Positions 34,535-43,635 are shown, counted from the first letter of the stretch. The stretch: 64,000 nucleotides of DNA from Saccharothrix deserti (GCF_009769385.1 NZ_ML775962.1:1-64000); one strand, 5' to 3'. Notes: generated by a model not told the origin, from the sequence alone. Numbers and translations: made by a program.

Positions 34535-34996
34535 TCAGCCCGTCGCGCCGAAATCCTGCGTCCAGAACGGTTTGTTGTCGCGGTTCACGGCGTAGGCCAC
34601 GCCGAGGTCCCGCAGTTCGCAGTTGACGATGTTGGCGCGGTGGCCTTCGCTGTTCATCCACGCCCGCACGACCTCTTCCGCGGACGTCTGCCCGGCGGCG
34701 ATGTTCTCCGCCATCACCCGGTATTGGTAACCCGCTTCGGTGATGCGTTGTGCCGGTGTGCTGCCGTCCACGCCGGTGTGGCTGAGGTTCCCGGTCCGCG
34801 CCATCTCGTCGTTGTGCTTCTTGGCCGCCGCCGCGAGTTGGGCGTTCGGTGCGAGCGCCGGGCAGCCCGCCGCCGCGCGTTCCCCATTGGTGAGCGACAG
34901 AACCTGCTCTTCGTAGGTCTGTGCGGCAAGGGCGGGGGTGGTCGTGACCAGCAGTGCCGCGATGGCCACACCGGCTGTGAACGTCCTGGCTGGCAT
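34535..34996 (-). CDS. Secreted CAP/SCP-domain protein
   Basis: 153 residues: signal peptide (hydrophobic FTAGVAIAALLVTTTPALA) then a compact CAP domain with VLSLTNGERAAAGCPAL, KKHNDEMART, LSHTGVDG and a GHRANIVNCELRDLGVAYA end. The His/Glu residues that line the CAP cavity (LSHTG, AENIA, GHR) are kept. These extracellular proteins are widespread in spore-forming bacteria with unknown enzymatic role. GAGGAGG precedes the ATG. It converges on the NACHT gene. Confidence 0.88.
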   Translation of the reverse strand: MPARTFTAGVAIAALLVTTTPALAAQTYEEQVLSLTNGERAAAGCPALAPNAQLAAAAKKHNDEMARTGNLSHTGVDGSTPAQRITEAGYQYRVMAENIAAGQTSAEEVVRAWMNSEGHRANIVNCELRDLGVAYAVNRDNKPFWTQDFGATG

Positions 34997-35083
34997 GACT
35001 TCCGTCCTCCTCGGTTCGGCGCCCCGTTGTCAAGGGGTTCCCACTCCCGGGAGGACCTGCGTTCCACGATAGGTGGAACCGCA

Positions 35084-35123
35084 GTCACGTCGGGTGGCGG
35101 CGAGGGTTGCCACCCGACGTGAC
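35084..35123 (-). terminator. Terminator of the APC permease gene
   Basis: A perfect 15-bp stem GTCACGTCGGGTGGC / GCCACCCGACGTGAC with a 10-base loop, ending 4 bases beyond the permease stop. It is the strongest hairpin in the window. Confidence 0.8.
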
Positions 35124-35127
35124 CCGG

Positions 35128-36543
35128 TCAGTCCTTCAACTCCTCCTCCGCCTGCGCGATGGCCGCGAACTCCTCCTCGGGCGCGGAGGCCACCAGGTGG
35201 TGCCGGCTGTAGAACCAGAAGTACGCCAACGCCACCACGACGATGCCCGCCGTGATCCCGGCGGCCAGTTCGTCCACGAAGAACGTCGCCACGACCGCCG
35301 CCACCGCGAGCACCAGCGCCACACCGGTCGTGACGACGCCGCCCGGCGTCCGGTACGGCCGCTCCAACTCCGGCTCGCGAACCCGCAACACGATGTGCGA
35401 CACCATCATCAACACGTACGACAGCGCCGCGCCGAACACCGCGATGTTGATCAGCGTCGCGCCGCTCTTCATGATCGCCGCGAGGATGAACCCGATGGTG
35501 CCGGGCACGATCAGCGCCAGGTACGGCGTCTTGCGCTTGCCGGTCTTCGACAACCAGCGCGGCAGGTATCCCGCGCGGGACAGCGCGAACAGCTGCCGCG
35601 AGTACGCGTAGATGATCGAGAAGAACGACGCGACGAGCCCGGCGAGGCCCACGTAGTTCACGATCTGCGCGAGCACGTTGTCGCCGCCGTAGGCCGCGCG
35701 CACCGCCTCGGGCAGCGGGTTGCCGGAGGACATCAACGCCGCCGAACCCGCACCACCCGGCGCGAACACGAGGATCAGCGCCGCGAACACCAGCAGCGCC
35801 AGCATCGCGCCGATGATGCCGCGCGGCATGTCCTTCTTCGGGTCGCGCGCCTCCTCGGCCGCCAGCGGCACGCCCTCGACCGCGAGGAAGAACCAGATCG
35901 CGTACACCAGCGCCCCGAGTGCCCCGGTGACCCCGAACGGCAGGAAGCTGCCGTCCCCGATGTCGAACAGCTTGGCCGAGTCGAACTTCGGGATCATGCC
36001 GGCCACGAACGCGACCAGCGCGACGACCGCGACACCGGTGATGACGAACATCAGCCGCAGCGCCTCGCCCACGCCGTACAGGTGCACGCCGACGAAGATC
36101 AGGTAGCAGACCAGGTACACCGGCCACGAACTGGTGAGTCCGAACAGCCCGAGCGCCTGGACGTAATCGCCGATGAACACGACGATCGCGGCGGGTGCGA
36201 TGGCGTACTCGACCAGGATCGCGATGCCCGTCGCGAACCCGCCCAACGGTCCCAGCGCCCGTCGCGCGAAGCCGTACCCGGCTCCGGCCACGGGCAGTGC
36301 GGCGGCGAGTTCCGCCAGGCCGAACACCATGCACGTGTACATGGCGCCCATCAGGATGGTCGCGACCAGCAGCCCGCCCCAGCCACCCTGGGCGAGTCCG
36401 AAGTTCCACCCGGCGAAATCGCCGGAGATGACGTAGGAGACCCCCAGCCCGGCCAGCAGCACCCAGCCCGCCGCTCCCCGCTTGAGCTGGCGGTGCTCCA
36501 GGTACTCGCTGCCCACCTTCTCGTACTCGACGTGCTTGGCCAT
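35128..36543 (-). CDS. APC-family amine permease, ethanolamine permease-like
   Basis: 471 residues with about twelve TM segments. The N-terminal GWVLLAGLGVSYVISGDFAGWNFGL and AVEGVPLAAEEARDPKKDMPRG segments match the ethanolamine permease (Eat/EutP) branch of the APC superfamily. It imports an amine such as ethanolamine at the membrane. It is divergent from the GS-like ligase gene (228-base gap) and so supplies the substrate of that operon. Confidence 0.85.
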   Translation of the reverse strand: MAKHVEYEKVGSEYLEHRQLKRGAAGWVLLAGLGVSYVISGDFAGWNFGLAQGGWGGLLVATILMGAMYTCMVFGLAELAAALPVAGAGYGFARRALGPLGGFATGIAILVEYAIAPAAIVVFIGDYVQALGLFGLTSSWPVYLVCYLIFVGVHLYGVGEALRLMFVITGVAVVALVAFVAGMIPKFDSAKLFDIGDGSFLPFGVTGALGALVYAIWFFLAVEGVPLAAEEARDPKKDMPRGIIGAMLALLVFAALILVFAPGGAGSAALMSSGNPLPEAVRAAYGGDNVLAQIVNYVGLAGLVASFFSIIYAYSRQLFALSRAGYLPRWLSKTGKRKTPYLALIVPGTIGFILAAIMKSGATLINIAVFGAALSYVLMMVSHIVLRVREPELERPYRTPGGVVTTGVALVLAVAAVVATFFVDELAAGITAGIVVVALAYFWFYSRHHLVASAPEEEFAAIAQAEEELKD

Positions 36544-36717
36544 CTGCGCTCCCTAATGGGTCAGTCGCGCTCCTTTGGAGGGGAGAGTGGACCGGTTCAC
36601 CTGGCGGTGTCAACGGTTGTCCAGCGGAAAGTCGCCCGAAGGAGTCGAACTCGTGTCCAGCGGCCCCACCTCCAGGGCGCCGGTTTCCGGCCGAGGGTGG
36701 CGCGGTACACCCGATGG

Positions 36718-36750
36718 TGTCAGGATGAGCCGTCCAATGGCTCGCTGACA
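36718..36750. promoter_or_regulatory. Nested dyad upstream of the GS-like gene
   Basis: TGTCAG (36718-36723) pairs with CTGACA (36745-36750), and inside it GAGCC (36727-36731) pairs with GGCTC (36739-36743). It sits immediately before the GGAGG of the ligase gene, so it could be an operator for the FadR-type protein of this locus or an mRNA structure affecting translation. Confidence 0.4.
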
Positions 36751-36770
36751 TACCTTTGGAGGTACTGCGG

Positions 36771-38111
36771 ATGCTCGCCGTGGAGGAGTTGCGCGTGCTC
36801 GTGGACGCCGGGGAGATCGACACGGTGCTGGTCACCGTCGTCGACATGCAAGGCCGCCTCCAGGGCAAGCGCTGCGGCGCGCGCTACTTCGTCAACGAGG
36901 TCCTCTCGCACGCGGCCGAGGGCTGCAACTACCTGCTGGCCGTCGACGTGGAGATGAACACCGTCAGCGGTTACGCCATGTCGTCGTGGGACAGCGGCTA
37001 CGGCGACTTCGTGATGCGACCCGACCTGGCCACGCTGCGCCGCGTGCCGTGGCAGGAGGGCACCGCGATGGTCATGTGCGACCTCGTCTGGGAGAACGGC
37101 GAGCCGGTGGTGGCCTCACCGCGCCAGATCCTCAAGCGCCAGCTCGACCGGCTCGCCGAACGCGGGCTGCGCGCGTTCGTGGGCACGGAGCTGGAGTTCA
37201 TCGTCTTCGACAACACCTACGAGGACGCCTGGGACCGGGGTTACCGCGGCCTCACACCGTCCAACCAGTACAACGTGGACTACTCCATGCTCGGCACCGC
37301 CCGCATCGAGCCGCTGCTGCGCGCCATCCGCAACCACATGACGGGCGCGGGCCTGTACGTCGAGTCGGCCAAGGGCGAGTGCAACCCCGGCCAGCACGAG
37401 ATCGCGTTCCGCTACACCGAGGCGCTGGCGACCTGCGACAACCACAGCATCTACAAGAACGGCGCCAAGGAGATCGCGGCGCAGCACGGCAAGGCGCTGA
37501 CGTTCATGGCCAAGTACAACGAGCGCGAGGGCAATTCCTGCCACATCCACCTGAGCCTGCGTTCGACCGAAGACGAGCCGGTGTTCGCCGAGGGCGACGG
37601 CATGTCGAAGCTCATGCGGCACTTCCTGGCCGGTCAGCTGGCCGGGCTGCGCGAGCTGACCTACTTCCTGGCCCCGAACATCAACTCCTACAAGCGGTTC
37701 GTGCCGGGCAGCTTCGCGCCGACCGCGGTGGCGTGGGGCAAGGACAACCGGACGTGCTCACTGCGCGTGGTCGGTCACGGCCAGTCGCTGCGGTTCGAGA
37801 ACCGGGTGCCGGGCGGTGACGTGAACCCGTACCTGGCCGTCGCCGCCCTGATCGCGGCCGGTCTGCACGGCGTGGACAACGAGTTGCCGCTGGAGGACGA
37901 GTTCGTCGGCAACGCCTACTCGTCCGACCGCCCCACCGTTCCCGCTACGCTCCGTGACGCCGCGTCCCTGCTGGCCAAGAGCGAACTCGCGCGCGAGGCG
38001 TTCGGCCAGGACGTGGTCGAGCACTACCTCAACGCGGCCCGGGTGGAACTGGCCGCGTTCGACTCGTCGGTGACGGATTGGGAGCGCATCCGTGGTTTCG
38101 AACGGCTCTAG
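36771..38111 (+). CDS. GS-like gamma-glutamyl-amine ligase (GlnA4-type)
   Basis: 446 residues from ATG with GGAGG 8 bases upstream. It has a glutamine-synthetase fold: an N-terminal beta-grasp, FVGTELEF and GECNPGQHEIAF metal-binding Glu residues, GNSCHIHLSL, and the C-terminal RFENRVPGGDVNPYLA. It lacks the adenylylation loop of classical GlnA. It ligates glutamate to an amine (ethanolamine, polyamine or other) with ATP. The downstream hydrolase and aldehyde dehydrogenase and the upstream permease make a gamma-glutamyl-amine breakdown route. Which amine is used cannot be told from sequence; the permease favours ethanolamine. Confidence 0.87.
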   Translation: MLAVEELRVLVDAGEIDTVLVTVVDMQGRLQGKRCGARYFVNEVLSHAAEGCNYLLAVDVEMNTVSGYAMSSWDSGYGDFVMRPDLATLRRVPWQEGTAMVMCDLVWENGEPVVASPRQILKRQLDRLAERGLRAFVGTELEFIVFDNTYEDAWDRGYRGLTPSNQYNVDYSMLGTARIEPLLRAIRNHMTGAGLYVESAKGECNPGQHEIAFRYTEALATCDNHSIYKNGAKEIAAQHGKALTFMAKYNEREGNSCHIHLSLRSTEDEPVFAEGDGMSKLMRHFLAGQLAGLRELTYFLAPNINSYKRFVPGSFAPTAVAWGKDNRTCSLRVVGHGQSLRFENRVPGGDVNPYLAVAALIAAGLHGVDNELPLEDEFVGNAYSSDRPTVPATLRDAASLLAKSELAREAFGQDVVEHYLNAARVELAAFDSSVTDWERIRGFERL

Positions 38112-38883
38112 CGGCAGGCCGCTGATCGGCGTCAGCACCTACCTGGAACGCACGAAGTTCGGCGTCTGGGACGTGGAGGCGGCGGTGCTGCACCGCGACT
38201 ACCTCGACTCGGTCGTGCGCGCGGGCGGCAACCCCGTGCTGCTGCCCCCGGTCGGCACGTGGGACGCGGACAGCATCGGCTTCCTCGACGGTCTGGTGCT
38301 GGCGGGCGGCGCGGACGTCGACCCGGCGCTGTACGGGCGGCCACGCGACCCGCGCACCGGACCGGCGCGGCCCGAGCGGGACGTGGCCGAGCTGAACCTG
38401 ACCCGTGCGGCGTTGAAGCTCGACCTGCCGCTGCTCGCGGTGTGCCGGGGCATGCAGGTGCTCAACGTGGCGCTGGGCGGGACGTTGATCCAGCACGTGG
38501 AGGGCCACAACCCGGCGCCCGCCGTGTACGAGCACACCGGGATCTCGGTCGCGCCGGGTTCGGTGCTGGCCGGGATCGTAGGGCTGTCCACCACCGTGTA
38601 CTGCCACCACCACCAGGCGTTGGACACCCTCGGCGACGGGCTGCGGGTGATCGCGGGCGCGCCGGACGGCACCGTGGAGGCGGTGGAGCTGACCGGTGCC
38701 CGGTTCGTGCTCGGCGTGCAGTCGCACCCCGAGGCCGACAGCGAGGATGACCGCTTGTTCGCCGCTCTCGTCAGTGCCTCTTCCCATGGGCAAGCTTCTC
38801 GTGGGCACGCTTCCCGCGGGCACGCGTCTCACCGGCACGCCTTCCACGGGCACGTTTCGAATCCGGACAGGAGTACGAGGTGA
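38092..38883 (+). CDS. Gamma-glutamyl hydrolase, PuuD-like class I glutamine amidotransferase fold
   Basis: 263 residues. Nucleophile Cys118 (LAVCRGMQVLN) with His212 and Glu214 (QSHPEAD) form the triad, and LVLAGGADVDP is the oxyanion region. It frees glutamate from gamma-glutamyl intermediates. GTG 38092 overlaps the ligase by 20 bases. From about residue 230 the tail is a repetitive (Ser-x-Gly-His-Ala)-like sequence coded by five 15-bp tandem units, absent from the family core, and its last codons overlap the next gene's GTGA. Confidence 0.88.
   Translation: MVSNGSSGRPLIGVSTYLERTKFGVWDVEAAVLHRDYLDSVVRAGGNPVLLPPVGTWDADSIGFLDGLVLAGGADVDPALYGRPRDPRTGPARPERDVAELNLTRAALKLDLPLLAVCRGMQVLNVALGGTLIQHVEGHNPAPAVYEHTGISVAPGSVLAGIVGLSTTVYCHHHQALDTLGDGLRVIAGAPDGTVEAVELTGARFVLGVQSHPEADSEDDRLFAALVSASSHGQASRGHASRGHASHRHAFHGHVSNPDRSTR
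38780..38854 (+). repeat. Five 15-bp tandem repeats inside the hydrolase tail
   Basis: Units of pattern CTTCYCRYGGGCACG at 38780, 38795, 38810, 38825 and 38840. In frame they give a His/Ser/Ala/Gly pentapeptide tail. A length-variable minisatellite is likely; since 15 is a multiple of 3 the frame survives changes in copy number. Confidence 0.75.
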
Positions 38884-40238
38884 CGTCGTTCGACGTGATC
38901 AACCCGGCCACCGAGGAGGTGGTCCGGACGGTTCCGCTGGCCTCGCTGGAGGAGACCGACGCGGCGATCGCCCGTGCGTCGGCGGCGTTGCCCGCGTGGC
39001 GCGCGGTCGCGCCCGGCGACCGGGCCCGGCTGCTGCGGCGGTTCGCCGAGGCGGTCGACGGTGCGCTGGAGGAGTTGGCGGCACTGGAGGTGCTGAACTC
39101 CGGGCACACCATCGGCAACGCGCGGTGGGAGGCCGGGAACGTCCGCGACGTGCTGCACTACTACTCGGCCGCGCCGGAACGCTTGTTCGGCAGGCAGATC
39201 CCGGTGCCCGGCGGGCTGAACGTGACCTTCCACGAGCCGGTGGGCGTGGTCGGCGTGATCGTGCCGTGGAACTTCCCCATGCCGATCGCCTCGTGGGGGT
39301 TCGCGCCCGCGTTGGCGGCGGGGAACACGGTGGTGCTCAAGCCCGCCGAGCTGACGCCGTTGACCGCGCTGCGGTTGGCGGAGCTCGCACTGGAGGCCGG
39401 GATTCCGCCGGACGTGTTCCAGGTCTTGCCGGGAGCCGGGCCGGTGGTGGGGCAGCGATTCGTCACGCACCCCGACGTGCGCAAGGTCGTGTTCACCGGG
39501 TCCACGCGGGTCGGCAAGCAGATCATGGCCGGGTGCGCCGAGCAGGTGAAGCGGGTGACGCTGGAGTTGGGCGGCAAGTCGGCCAACATCGTGTTCGACG
39601 ACGCCGACCTGGAGAAGGCCGCCGCCACGGCGCCGTACGGGGTGTTCGACAACGCCGGTCAGGACTGCTGCGCGCGGTCACGGATCCTCGTGCAGGCGTC
39701 GGTGTACGACCGGTTCATGGAGTTGCTGGAACCGGCGGTCAAGGGTGTCGTGGTCGGCGCGCCGGGTGACGAGGCCACCGAGATGGGGCCGCTGATCTCG
39801 GCCGCGCACCGGGAGAAGGTCGCGTCCTACGTGCCTGCCGACGCGCCGGTGGCGTTCCGCGGGTCGGCTCCTTCCGGTGCGGGTTTCTGGTTCCCGCCAA
39901 CCGTTCTGGCGCCGGTCGCGCCCGGTGATCCCGCCGCGGTGGAGGAGATCTTCGGGCCGGTGGTGGCCGTGCTGCCGTTCACCGACGAGGAGGACGCGGT
40001 GCGGTTGGCCAACGACAGCGAGTTCGGGCTGTCCGGGTCGATCTGGACGCGGGACGTGGGGCGGGCGCTGCGCGTGTCGCGTGCCGTCGAGGCGGGGAAC
40101 CTGTCGGTCAACTCGCACTCCTCGGTGCGGTACTGGACCCCGTTCGGCGGGTTCAAGCAGTCCGGGCTGGGACGCGAGCTCGGGCCGGACGCGCTCGACT
40201 CGTTCACCGAGACCAAGAACGTCTTCATCGCTCACTGA
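38880..40238 (+). CDS. Aldehyde dehydrogenase (PuuC-like)
   Basis: 452 residues, with NAD-binding PWNFPMPIASWG (129-140) and FTGSTRVGKQ, catalytic Glu229 (LELGGK) and Cys263 (GQDCCARSR), and a PFGGFKQSGLGRELG C-terminal end. In the gamma-glutamyl route it oxidises the aldehyde left after deamination of the gamma-glutamyl-amine, or the free aldehyde. GTG 38880 overlaps the hydrolase stop by 4 bases. A deaminating oxidase is not present in the window, so the amino-to-aldehyde step is unaccounted for. Confidence 0.9.
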   Translation: MTSFDVINPATEEVVRTVPLASLEETDAAIARASAALPAWRAVAPGDRARLLRRFAEAVDGALEELAALEVLNSGHTIGNARWEAGNVRDVLHYYSAAPERLFGRQIPVPGGLNVTFHEPVGVVGVIVPWNFPMPIASWGFAPALAAGNTVVLKPAELTPLTALRLAELALEAGIPPDVFQVLPGAGPVVGQRFVTHPDVRKVVFTGSTRVGKQIMAGCAEQVKRVTLELGGKSANIVFDDADLEKAAATAPYGVFDNAGQDCCARSRILVQASVYDRFMELLEPAVKGVVVGAPGDEATEMGPLISAAHREKVASYVPADAPVAFRGSAPSGAGFWFPPTVLAPVAPGDPAAVEEIFGPVVAVLPFTDEEDAVRLANDSEFGLSGSIWTRDVGRALRVSRAVEAGNLSVNSHSSVRYWTPFGGFKQSGLGRELGPDALDSFTETKNVFIAH

Positions 40239-40259
40239 TGCGCACTGATTGGGAGAGAC

Positions 40260-41027
40260 ATGGTTCAGCGACTTGAGGGCCGGGTGGCCGTGGTGACCGG
40301 CGGCGGCAGCGGCATCGGGCTGGCCTCGGTGCGGCGGCTGGCGTCCGAAGGGGCGCGGGTCGTCGTCGCCGACGTCGACGCGGACGCGGGCAAGGCGGCG
40401 GCCGACGAGGTTGGCGGGCTGTTCGTGCAGGTCGACGTGACCGACGAGGAGCAGGTGTCGGCGCTGTACCAGACCACTGTGGACACCTACGGGTCGGTGG
40501 ACGTCGCGTTCAACAACGCGGGCATCTCCCCGCCGGACGACGATTCCATCCTCACGACCGGCATCGAGGCGTGGGAGCGGGTGCAGAAGGTCAACCTCAC
40601 CTCGGTGTACCTGTGCTGCAAGTACGCGATCCCGCACATGCTCTCGCAGGGACGCGGTTCGGTGATCAACACCGCGTCGTTCGTGGCGACGATGGGCGCG
40701 GCGACGTCGCAGATCTCGTACACCGCGTCCAAGGGCGGTGTGCTGGCGATGAGTCGGGAGCTGGGCGTGCAGTTCGCCCGGCAGGGGGTGCGGGTCAACG
40801 CCCTGTCGCCCGGACCGGTGAACACGCCGTTGCTGCGCGAGCTGTTCGCGAAGGACCCGGAGCGGGCCGCGCGGCGGTTGGTGCACGTGCCGTTGGGCCG
40901 GTTCGCCGAGCCGGAGGAGATCGCGGCCGCGGTGGCGTTCCTGGCCAGCGACGACTCGTCGTTCATGACCGCGTCGAACTTCCTGGTGGACGGCGGTATC
41001 GCCGGTGCCTACGTGACACCGCTGTGA
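40260..41027 (+). CDS. SDR-family oxidoreductase
   Basis: 255 residues, classical SDR: cofactor loop TGGGSGIG at about 14-21, Asp for NAD preference (VVVADVDAD), NNAG, and the Ser-Tyr-Lys triad in NTASFVA and SYTASKGG. It is 21 bases after the aldehyde dehydrogenase and overlaps the next gene by 1 base. Probably a dehydrogenase of an alcohol intermediate of the same pathway; the substrate is unknown. Confidence 0.88.
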   Translation: MVQRLEGRVAVVTGGGSGIGLASVRRLASEGARVVVADVDADAGKAAADEVGGLFVQVDVTDEEQVSALYQTTVDTYGSVDVAFNNAGISPPDDDSILTTGIEAWERVQKVNLTSVYLCCKYAIPHMLSQGRGSVINTASFVATMGAATSQISYTASKGGVLAMSRELGVQFARQGVRVNALSPGPVNTPLLRELFAKDPERAARRLVHVPLGRFAEPEEIAAAVAFLASDDSSFMTASNFLVDGGIAGAYVTPL

Positions 41028-41725
41028 TGCCCCTGCAGGACGCGTTGTTCCGCCCCGTGCGGGCGGGCAACGCGTTCGAGGAGACCGTGGAACGGCTCGT
41101 GCAGGCGATCCGGCTCGGCGTGGTGGGGCCGGGGGAGCGGTTGCCCGCTGAGCGGGAGCTGGCGACCCGGTTGGGTGTCAGCCGGGTGACGTTGCGCGAG
41201 GCGATCAGGTCGTTGCAGGACGCCGGGTACGTCGAGTCGCGGCGCGGCCGGTACGGCGGGACGTTCGTGAACTCCCCGGTGCCCGTGGCCGCGCCGGACC
41301 GCCAGGTCGATCCGGAGGAGCTGGCGGACGCGTTGACGTTGCGGCTGGCGGTGGAGACGGGTGCGGCGGAGTGCGCGGCGGGCCGTGCGTTGGGGGCGGT
41401 GGAGCGGCGGAACCTGTTGACGCGCCTGACCGAGTGCCGCGACGCGTCGCTGGAGGAATACCGGCGCAAGGACTCGCGGCTGCACCTGGCGATCGCCGAG
41501 GCGACCGGCTCCCCGTCACTCACGACGGCCGTCGCCGACGCCCGGATGAGAACCAACGCCCTGCTGGACCGCATCCCCCTGCTGCCGCCCAACCTGGCGC
41601 ACTCGAACGAGCAGCACGAAGTGATCGTCACCCACATCGTGGCGGGCGACCCGGAAGCCGCGCGGCGGGCGATGGCCGAACACCTGGACGGCACGGCCCT
41701 GCTACTGCGCGGCTTCCTGTCCTGA
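41027..41725 (+). CDS. FadR-subfamily GntR regulator
   Basis: 232 residues: winged HTH near the N-terminus (GERLPAERELATRLGVSRVTLREAIRSL, followed by GYVESRRGRYGGTFV), then an FCD ligand domain with the metal-binding Asp/His pattern (SRLHLAIAEATGS, NEQHEVIVTHI, RRAMAEHLDG). It ends the amine operon and probably represses it until the inducer is present. ATG overlaps the SDR stop as TGATG. Confidence 0.88.
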   Translation: MPLQDALFRPVRAGNAFEETVERLVQAIRLGVVGPGERLPAERELATRLGVSRVTLREAIRSLQDAGYVESRRGRYGGTFVNSPVPVAAPDRQVDPEELADALTLRLAVETGAAECAAGRALGAVERRNLLTRLTECRDASLEEYRRKDSRLHLAIAEATGSPSLTTAVADARMRTNALLDRIPLLPPNLAHSNEQHEVIVTHIVAGDPEAARRAMAEHLDGTALLLRGFLS

Positions 41726-41813
41726 AGATCACCGTATCGGGTGGAGAATGCAACCCAGGACAACCTGAATCGCATTACTCACGTTAGCCGGGAAATACGG
41801 CGGCCACGGCGGC

Positions 41814-41845
41814 GGGCCCAGGACTCAGCGGGCCCAGGACTCAGC
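41814..41845. repeat. Perfect 16-bp tandem duplication
   Basis: GGGCCCAGGACTCAGC occurs twice in a row at 41814-41829 and 41830-41845, the second copy ending inside the last codons of the LysR gene. It is a recent duplication or part of a termination structure (GGGCCC is palindromic). Confidence 0.55.
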
Positions 41846-42725
41846 GGTCCCGGAGGCGGTGGCGCAGGGCGACCGCCAGGTCGGCCGCGACGTCTTGCAC
41901 GACGTCCGCGAATGCCTTGGTCGTCGCCGTGCGGTCACGGGTGGCCAGCGCGACCGCCCGGGTGGCTTCCGGGTCGCTGATGCGGATCAACGCGATGTCG
42001 GCGCGGATCGACGTCGCCGCCAGACCGGGCACCAACGTCACCCCGAGACCGGCCGCGACCAGCCCCAGCTTGGCCGTCCACTCGCGCACCACGAAACCGA
42101 CTCGTGGTCGCCAGGGCGCGAGGAAGGTCTCGCCCGGGTTCGCGCTGCCTGCGATCCACGTCTCGCCCGCCAACTCCTCGAAGGCCACCGCCCGCGCACC
42201 GGCCAGCGGGTGGTCCCGTGCGACTGCCAACAGCAGCGGGTCGGGCGGTAGGGGGTCCAGGTGCAGGTCGGGGTCCTCCGTCACGCCGCCTACGACCGCC
42301 AGCCCGAGCGTGCCCGCTCTGACCCGGCGTAGTTGGGCGGGTGTCGTGCCTTCCCGCAGCGTCACCCCGATCTGGCGGGAACGGCTGATCGCCTGGGGGA
42401 GCAGGGCGGCCATCGCGGTGGGGAAGGCGCCTACGCGGAGCCGGCCCGCGACTTGGCCCCGGAGGTTGTCGAGGTCGCGGCGGGCGGCGTCCACGCGGTC
42501 CAGCACGGCGTCGGCGTGGCGCAGGAGAACGTGTCCGGCCTCGGCCAGGCGCACGCCTCGGGCGGTTCGCTCGAACAGTTGTGTGCCAGCGGCGGCTTCC
42601 AGGGCGGCTATCTGCCGGGAGATGGCGGACTGCGTGTAGCCGAGTCGTTCGGCCGCGCCGGTGAACGAGCCTTGTGCGGCCACCTCGCGCAGCACGCGCA
42701 AGCCGGTCAGGGTGAAGTCCGCCAT
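41841..42725 (-). CDS. LysR-family regulator
   Basis: 294 residues: N-terminal winged helix (LREVAAQGSFTGAAERLGYTQSAISRQIAALE, shortened here to the key HTH at about 18-45) and a two-lobed effector domain. It is divergent from the F420-type LLM oxidoreductase gene with a 78-base gap that has an 11-bp imperfect dyad, so autoregulation and control of that gene are likely. Confidence 0.88.
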   Translation of the reverse strand: MADFTLTGLRVLREVAAQGSFTGAAERLGYTQSAISRQIAALEAAAGTQLFERTARGVRLAEAGHVLLRHADAVLDRVDAARRDLDNLRGQVAGRLRVGAFPTAMAALLPQAISRSRQIGVTLREGTTPAQLRRVRAGTLGLAVVGGVTEDPDLHLDPLPPDPLLLAVARDHPLAGARAVAFEELAGETWIAGSANPGETFLAPWRPRVGFVVREWTAKLGLVAAGLGVTLVPGLAATSIRADIALIRISDPEATRAVALATRDRTATTKAFADVVQDVAADLAVALRHRLRDR

Positions 42726-42737
42726 GAGGTATGACTA

Positions 42738-42760
42738 TTGCGCATTGCTGCAGTGCGAAA
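42738..42760. promoter_or_regulatory. LysR-type operator candidate
   Basis: An imperfect dyad centred on T42749: arm TTGCGCATTGC and the reverse complement TTTCGCACTGC agree at 9/11 positions. A second CGCATTGCT copy occurs at 42772-42780. It sits between the divergent LysR and LLM starts, consistent with a T-N11-A site. Confidence 0.5.
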
Positions 42761-42803
42761 CCGTCGTTTGTCGCATTGCTCGGCTCGACTTACGTTCGAT
42801 CGT

Positions 42804-43631
42804 GTGATCACTCTGGGGCTGTTCGGGATCAACATGGGGCCGTGCGCCGAACCGGAAGTGGCCGCCCGGATCGCCGTTCTCGCCGAAGAACTGGGATACG
42901 ACACCGTGTGGGCCGGTGAGCACGTGGTGGCGCCTTCGCCGCGCGTCCCGCCGTCGCCGATCGAGCCCGATCTGCCCATCCTCGACCCGGTGGTCTCGTT
43001 GACGTACCTCGCCGCCGTGACCCGATGGGTGCGGTTGGCGACCGGGATCGTGATCCTGCCCCAGCGCAATCCCGTGGTGCTGGCCAAGCAGCTCGTCTCG
43101 GTGGACGTCCTCAGCGGCGGGCGGCTGGTGTTCGGGATGGGCGTGGGGTACGTCGAGCCGGAGATGCGGGCGGTCGGGATGCCGATGGCGGGGCGTGGTG
43201 CGCGGGCCGACGAGTACCTGGCGGCCATGCGGGTGTTGTGGGACGACGAGAAGCCGGAGTTCCACGGGGAGACCGTGTCGTTCTCCGGGGTCGACGCCCA
43301 CCCCAGGCCGGTGCAGCGGCCGATACCGGTCGTCGTGGGCGGGCACAGCGCGAGCGCTCACCGGCGCGCGGTGCGGCACGCCGACGGGTGGTACGGGTTC
43401 ATGCTCGACCGGGAGCAGACGGCGGCCCAGGTGGAGGCGTTGCGGAGGGCCGGCGGGGACGGGCTCACGATCGTGGTGAGCCCGTCCGAGCGACTGGACG
43501 CGTCGGTGGTGGCGGACTACGCCGCGTTGGGAGTCGACCACCTGGCGGTGGTTCCCCCGGCCCGGTTCTGGCGGTCGGGGAGCCGGGTGGCCGACTTCGA
43601 GGAGTTCGTCCGCGCCAACGCGCCTGCCTGA
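42804..43631 (+). CDS. LLM-class F420-dependent oxidoreductase
   Basis: 275 residues. It has the luciferase-like TIM-barrel start (TLGLFGINMGP), LAEELGYDTVWAGEHV, RLATGIVILPQRNPVVLAKQLVSVD and GRLVFGMGVGYVEPE. Actinobacterial members use F420 to reduce or oxidise small substrates. GTG 42804 has no clear ribosome site, and an upstream extension from ATG 42738 would run through the operator dyad, so I take the shorter form. Adjacent LysR gene is the likely regulator. Confidence 0.85.
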   Translation: MITLGLFGINMGPCAEPEVAARIAVLAEELGYDTVWAGEHVVAPSPRVPPSPIEPDLPILDPVVSLTYLAAVTRWVRLATGIVILPQRNPVVLAKQLVSVDVLSGGRLVFGMGVGYVEPEMRAVGMPMAGRGARADEYLAAMRVLWDDEKPEFHGETVSFSGVDAHPRPVQRPIPVVVGGHSASAHRRAVRHADGWYGFMLDREQTAAQVEALRRAGGDGLTIVVSPSERLDASVVADYAALGVDHLAVVPPARFWRSGSRVADFEEFVRANAPA

Positions 43632-43635
43632 GCTG

